Below, piece after piece: positions 61,870 to 64,000 of a DNA stretch of 64,000 bases. The notes beneath the pieces were generated by a model, which was not told the origin of the DNA, did no database searches, and saw only the letters and a list, made by a program, of their open reading frames with translations. The DNA is from Erythrobacter sp. UBA1916 (lineage in GTDB: Bacteria; Pseudomonadota; Alphaproteobacteria; Sphingomonadales; Sphingomonadaceae), in the NCBI GenBank assembly GCA_002337385.1, contig DDFY01000013.1, forward strand, positions 1 to 64,000, in the 5' to 3' direction. Every line of letters begins with the position of its first letter. Position 1 is the stretch's first letter. A program made the position numbers and the translations under genes.

Positions 61870-63450
61870 ATGACATCGCACGACGTCCTCGTCATCGGTT
61901 CCGGCGCTGCCGGCCTCTCTGCCGCGCTCGCCTTGGCGCAAAGCCGTAAGGTGCTCGTCCTCGCCAAAGGCAAGCTCAACAGCGGCTCCACCGCCTGGGC
62001 GCAGGGCGGGATCGCTGCCGTGCTCGACGCTGGCGACACCTTCGAGGACCACATCCGCGACACCATGATCGCGGGCGCCGGGCTCAACGACCGCGAGACG
62101 GTCGAGTTCGTGATCAGCCACGCGCCTGAGGCGATTGACCGATTGTGCGAGCTGGGCGTGCCGTTCAACCGCGAGAGCGACCACCTCCACCTCACCCGCG
62201 AGGGCGGGCACTCGCACCGCCGGATCGTCCATGTCGACGATGCCACCGGCTGGGCGGTGCAGGCCGCATTGCTCAAGGCGGCGGAGGAAAACCCGAACAT
62301 CACCCTGCTGCCCAATCAGACCTGCATCGAACTGATCACCGGGCGGCATGAGGAGCGCTATTCAGGCTCGGGCCGGGTCTGGGGTGCCTATGCGCTCGAT
62401 ACAGTGAGCGGCAAGGTCGTGGCCCACACGGCCCGCGCCACGATCATGGCGAGCGGCGGGGCGGGGCGCGTCTACCAGTTCTCCACCGCGCCGCGCGGGG
62501 CCACGGGTGACGGCATCGCCATGGCCTGGCGTGCGGGCGCGCGCGTCTCCAACATGGAGATGATGCAGTTCCACCCGACCTGCCTGTACAACCTCGAAAT
62601 CAAGAACTTCCTCATTACCGAGGCCGTGCGCGGCGAGGGCGGGCATCTGCTCCATCCCGAAACCGGCTACCGCTTCATGGTCGATTACGATCCTGAACGG
62701 ATGGAGCTGGCCCCGCGCGACGTGGTCGCCCGCGCCATCGACGACCAGATCAAGCGCTATGGCCTCGACTATGTCCATCTCGACATCAGCCACCAGCCGC
62801 CTGAATTCGTGATGGAGCATTTCCCCACCATCTACGACAAGCTCGAAACGCTCGGCATCGACATGACCAGGGAGCCGATCCCGGTCGTGCCCGCGCAGCA
62901 CTATACCTGCGGCGGCATCGTGATTGACCTCAATGGCCGTACCGACCTGCCCGGCCTCTATGCCGCGGGCGAATGCACCGAGAGCGGGCTACACGGCGCG
63001 AACCGTCTCGCTTCGAACTCGCTGCTCGAATGCTTCGTGTTTGGCGATGCGGCCGCGCGCGACATCCTCGCGCGCTGGGACAGCTTCGAGGCGGTGCCGC
63101 CGATCAGCGCCTGGGACGAAAGCCGGGTGACCGATTCGGACGAAGAGGTGGTGATCAAGCAGAACTGGACCGAGATCCGCCGCTTCATGTGGAACTATGT
63201 CGGCATCGTGCGCACGACCAAGCGGCTCGAACGTGCGGCGCACCGGATCAAGCTGCTGCACACCGAGGTGGAAGACTATTACGGCCACTTCACCGTGACC
63301 ACTGACCTCGTCGAACTGCGCAACCTGCTGCAATGTGCTGACCTGATCGTGCAGAGCGCGCTGAAGCGGCACGAAAGCCGCGGGCTGCATTACATTCTCG
63401 ACTATCCGCAGACAGACGACCTGGTGAAGGATACGGTGCTGGTGCCGTGA
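61870..63450 (+). CDS. nadB: L-aspartate oxidase
   Basis: 526 residues from ATG 61870. The FAD motif is VLVIGSGAAGLSAALALAQS, then STAWAQGGIAAVLD, the ATIMASGGAGRVYQFSTAP strand and the active-site region HPTCLY. It contains QHYTCGGIVIDLNGRTDLPG and GLHGANRLASNSLLECFVFG, as in NadB. It oxidises aspartate to iminoaspartate for NAD synthesis. No nadA or nadC gene is in the window. Confidence 0.96.
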   Translation: MTSHDVLVIGSGAAGLSAALALAQSRKVLVLAKGKLNSGSTAWAQGGIAAVLDAGDTFEDHIRDTMIAGAGLNDRETVEFVISHAPEAIDRLCELGVPFNRESDHLHLTREGGHSHRRIVHVDDATGWAVQAALLKAAEENPNITLLPNQTCIELITGRHEERYSGSGRVWGAYALDTVSGKVVAHTARATIMASGGAGRVYQFSTAPRGATGDGIAMAWRAGARVSNMEMMQFHPTCLYNLEIKNFLITEAVRGEGGHLLHPETGYRFMVDYDPERMELAPRDVVARAIDDQIKRYGLDYVHLDISHQPPEFVMEHFPTIYDKLETLGIDMTREPIPVVPAQHYTCGGIVIDLNGRTDLPGLYAAGECTESGLHGANRLASNSLLECFVFGDAAARDILARWDSFEAVPPISAWDESRVTDSDEEVVIKQNWTEIRRFMWNYVGIVRTTKRLERAAHRIKLLHTEVEDYYGHFTVTTDLVELRNLLQCADLIVQSALKRHESRGLHYILDYPQTDDLVKDTVLVP

Positions 63451-63469
63451 GGCGGCTCCCCGGCGTTTC

Positions 63470-63691
63470 TCAGTCGCCCATCAGCAGCAGCAGGATCCAG
63501 CTGAGCACGGTTCCGCCGAGGAACAGATACCAGCTCCAGTAGAGCTTCATGTCGATCCCGTACTGGGCGAGGTCGACATCGAGGCGCTCGATGGCAAGCA
63601 TGCCGCCAGTTGCACCGCCAGAGCCCATGAACAGGGCCACGAGCAGGCTCAGGAAAATGCCGAAGGGTATGGCCTTGAACAAGGCAATCAT
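63470..63691 (-). CDS. Small two-helix membrane protein
   Basis: 73 residues from ATG 63691 with AGGAG nine bases upstream. Two hydrophobic helices (about 3-24 and 50-71) flank a short acidic loop (IERLDVDLAQYGIDMKLYWS). No family is recognised. It is convergent with nadB, 19 bp apart. Confidence 0.75.
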   Translation of the reverse strand: MIALFKAIPFGIFLSLLVALFMGSGGATGGMLAIERLDVDLAQYGIDMKLYWSWYLFLGGTVLSWILLLLMGD

Positions 63692-64000
63692 CGTTTCGAT
63701 CTCCTGCTGTGTAGCAAAGGTGGCCGCGTGACCCGGTGTGCTCGCGGATAGCCGAAACAAGGTTAAGAAATGGTAGCCTGCGCAGCATTGTTGCCGGGCT
63801 CGATTCGAATGCAATGCAAGGCCCAAATGGCGCAGATATTTTTCCGCAATTGCGTTTTTGGTCTTGCATCGGGCGCAAGCCGTGGAAGCCCCACGCGTCG
63901 CGCTGTATTACTTGAGTAGAGCACCCTTGCAGATGTGGGTGAAGAGGCATCAAACAGGGTGAACCCTATTGCGCCTTGGCGCGTGCCGATTCACTATGGG
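63692..64000. other. 309-bp gene-free end of window
   Basis: No convincing gene. It should hold the promoter of the small membrane protein (minus). A short palindrome AGGGTGAACCCT occurs near 63956. Open frames here are shadows or run off the window. Nothing else was identified. Confidence 0.5.

Noticed and set aside
63402..63953. 183-codon minus-strand open frame near the window end
   Set aside because: It overlaps nadB and a better-supported small membrane protein in another frame with its own ribosome site.

Overview
The window looks like chromosomal DNA of a high-GC alphaproteobacterium, most likely order Sphingomonadales and probably family Erythrobacteraceae. This is inferred from gene content and protein style (DUF2239, a small GIY-YIG protein, a zf-CHCC protein, an HWE histidine kinase, split overlapping operons), not from a marker comparison. 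No rRNA, tRNA or CRISPR array was seen.

Bases 1-11254 and 18195-20661 form an exopolysaccharide locus. It holds an O-antigen ligase/polymerase-like protein (cut by the window edge), a Wzx-like flippase, a family-4 glycosyltransferase, a membrane acyltransferase with an SGNH domain, a Wzc-type chain-length regulator/tyrosine kinase, a PglC/WcaJ-type initiating sugar transferase, an ATP-grasp/HAD pair, and UDP-glucose dehydrogenase and GalE for precursor sugars. The acyltransferase and the gap beside it are visibly more A+T-rich, and the gap holds decayed IS5-type transposase fragments.

Inside that locus (11270-18091) lies a compact lasso-peptide cluster, the most exciting part of the window. 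Reading leftward on the minus strand it has a 46-codon precursor with a textbook leader, a strong intrinsic terminator, a PqqD-type B1, a transglutaminase-like B2 peptidase, an asparagine-synthetase-like cyclase C, an HPr-kinase-like enzyme and an ABC exporter D. A nucleotidyltransferase gene diverges from the precursor. The predicted core ends in serine, the residue phosphorylated by PadeK-type kinases, so a phosphorylated and perhaps further modified lasso peptide is predicted. No isopeptidase or TonB receptor accompanies it.

Bases 20849-38867 are mostly housekeeping and accessory metabolism: oligopeptidase, thioesterase, DUF2239, GIY-YIG, a WYL regulator with its VOC target, a wrecked EVE gene, alanine dehydrogenase, flavin reductase, a HerA-like ATPase, a Met/His-rich outer-membrane protein, SGNH and tannase-type secreted esterases, RimK with its partner protease, FtsK, a ThiE-like protein and YggS. 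Bases 39027-54226 carry a FixJ-like regulator, GlnD, Lgt, a MidA-like methyltransferase, an OpuB-type osmolyte transporter, an HWE histidine kinase, an esterase, a lipoprotein, a TetR regulator and GyrB. Bases 54384-63691 carry two tandem 27-residue ORFs, a small secreted protein, GuaA with an attachment-site-like repeat at its 3' end, a nucleoside-hydrolase-like lipoprotein, a zinc-finger protein, an ABC ATPase, a TPR-GGDEF diguanylate cyclase, NadB and a small membrane protein.

Regulatory signals that can be read directly include a matched pair of inverted repeats in front of the WYL regulator and its VOC neighbour, Shine-Dalgarno-sequestering hairpins in front of two exported-protein genes, and a repeated 18-bp motif upstream of two minus-strand small genes.
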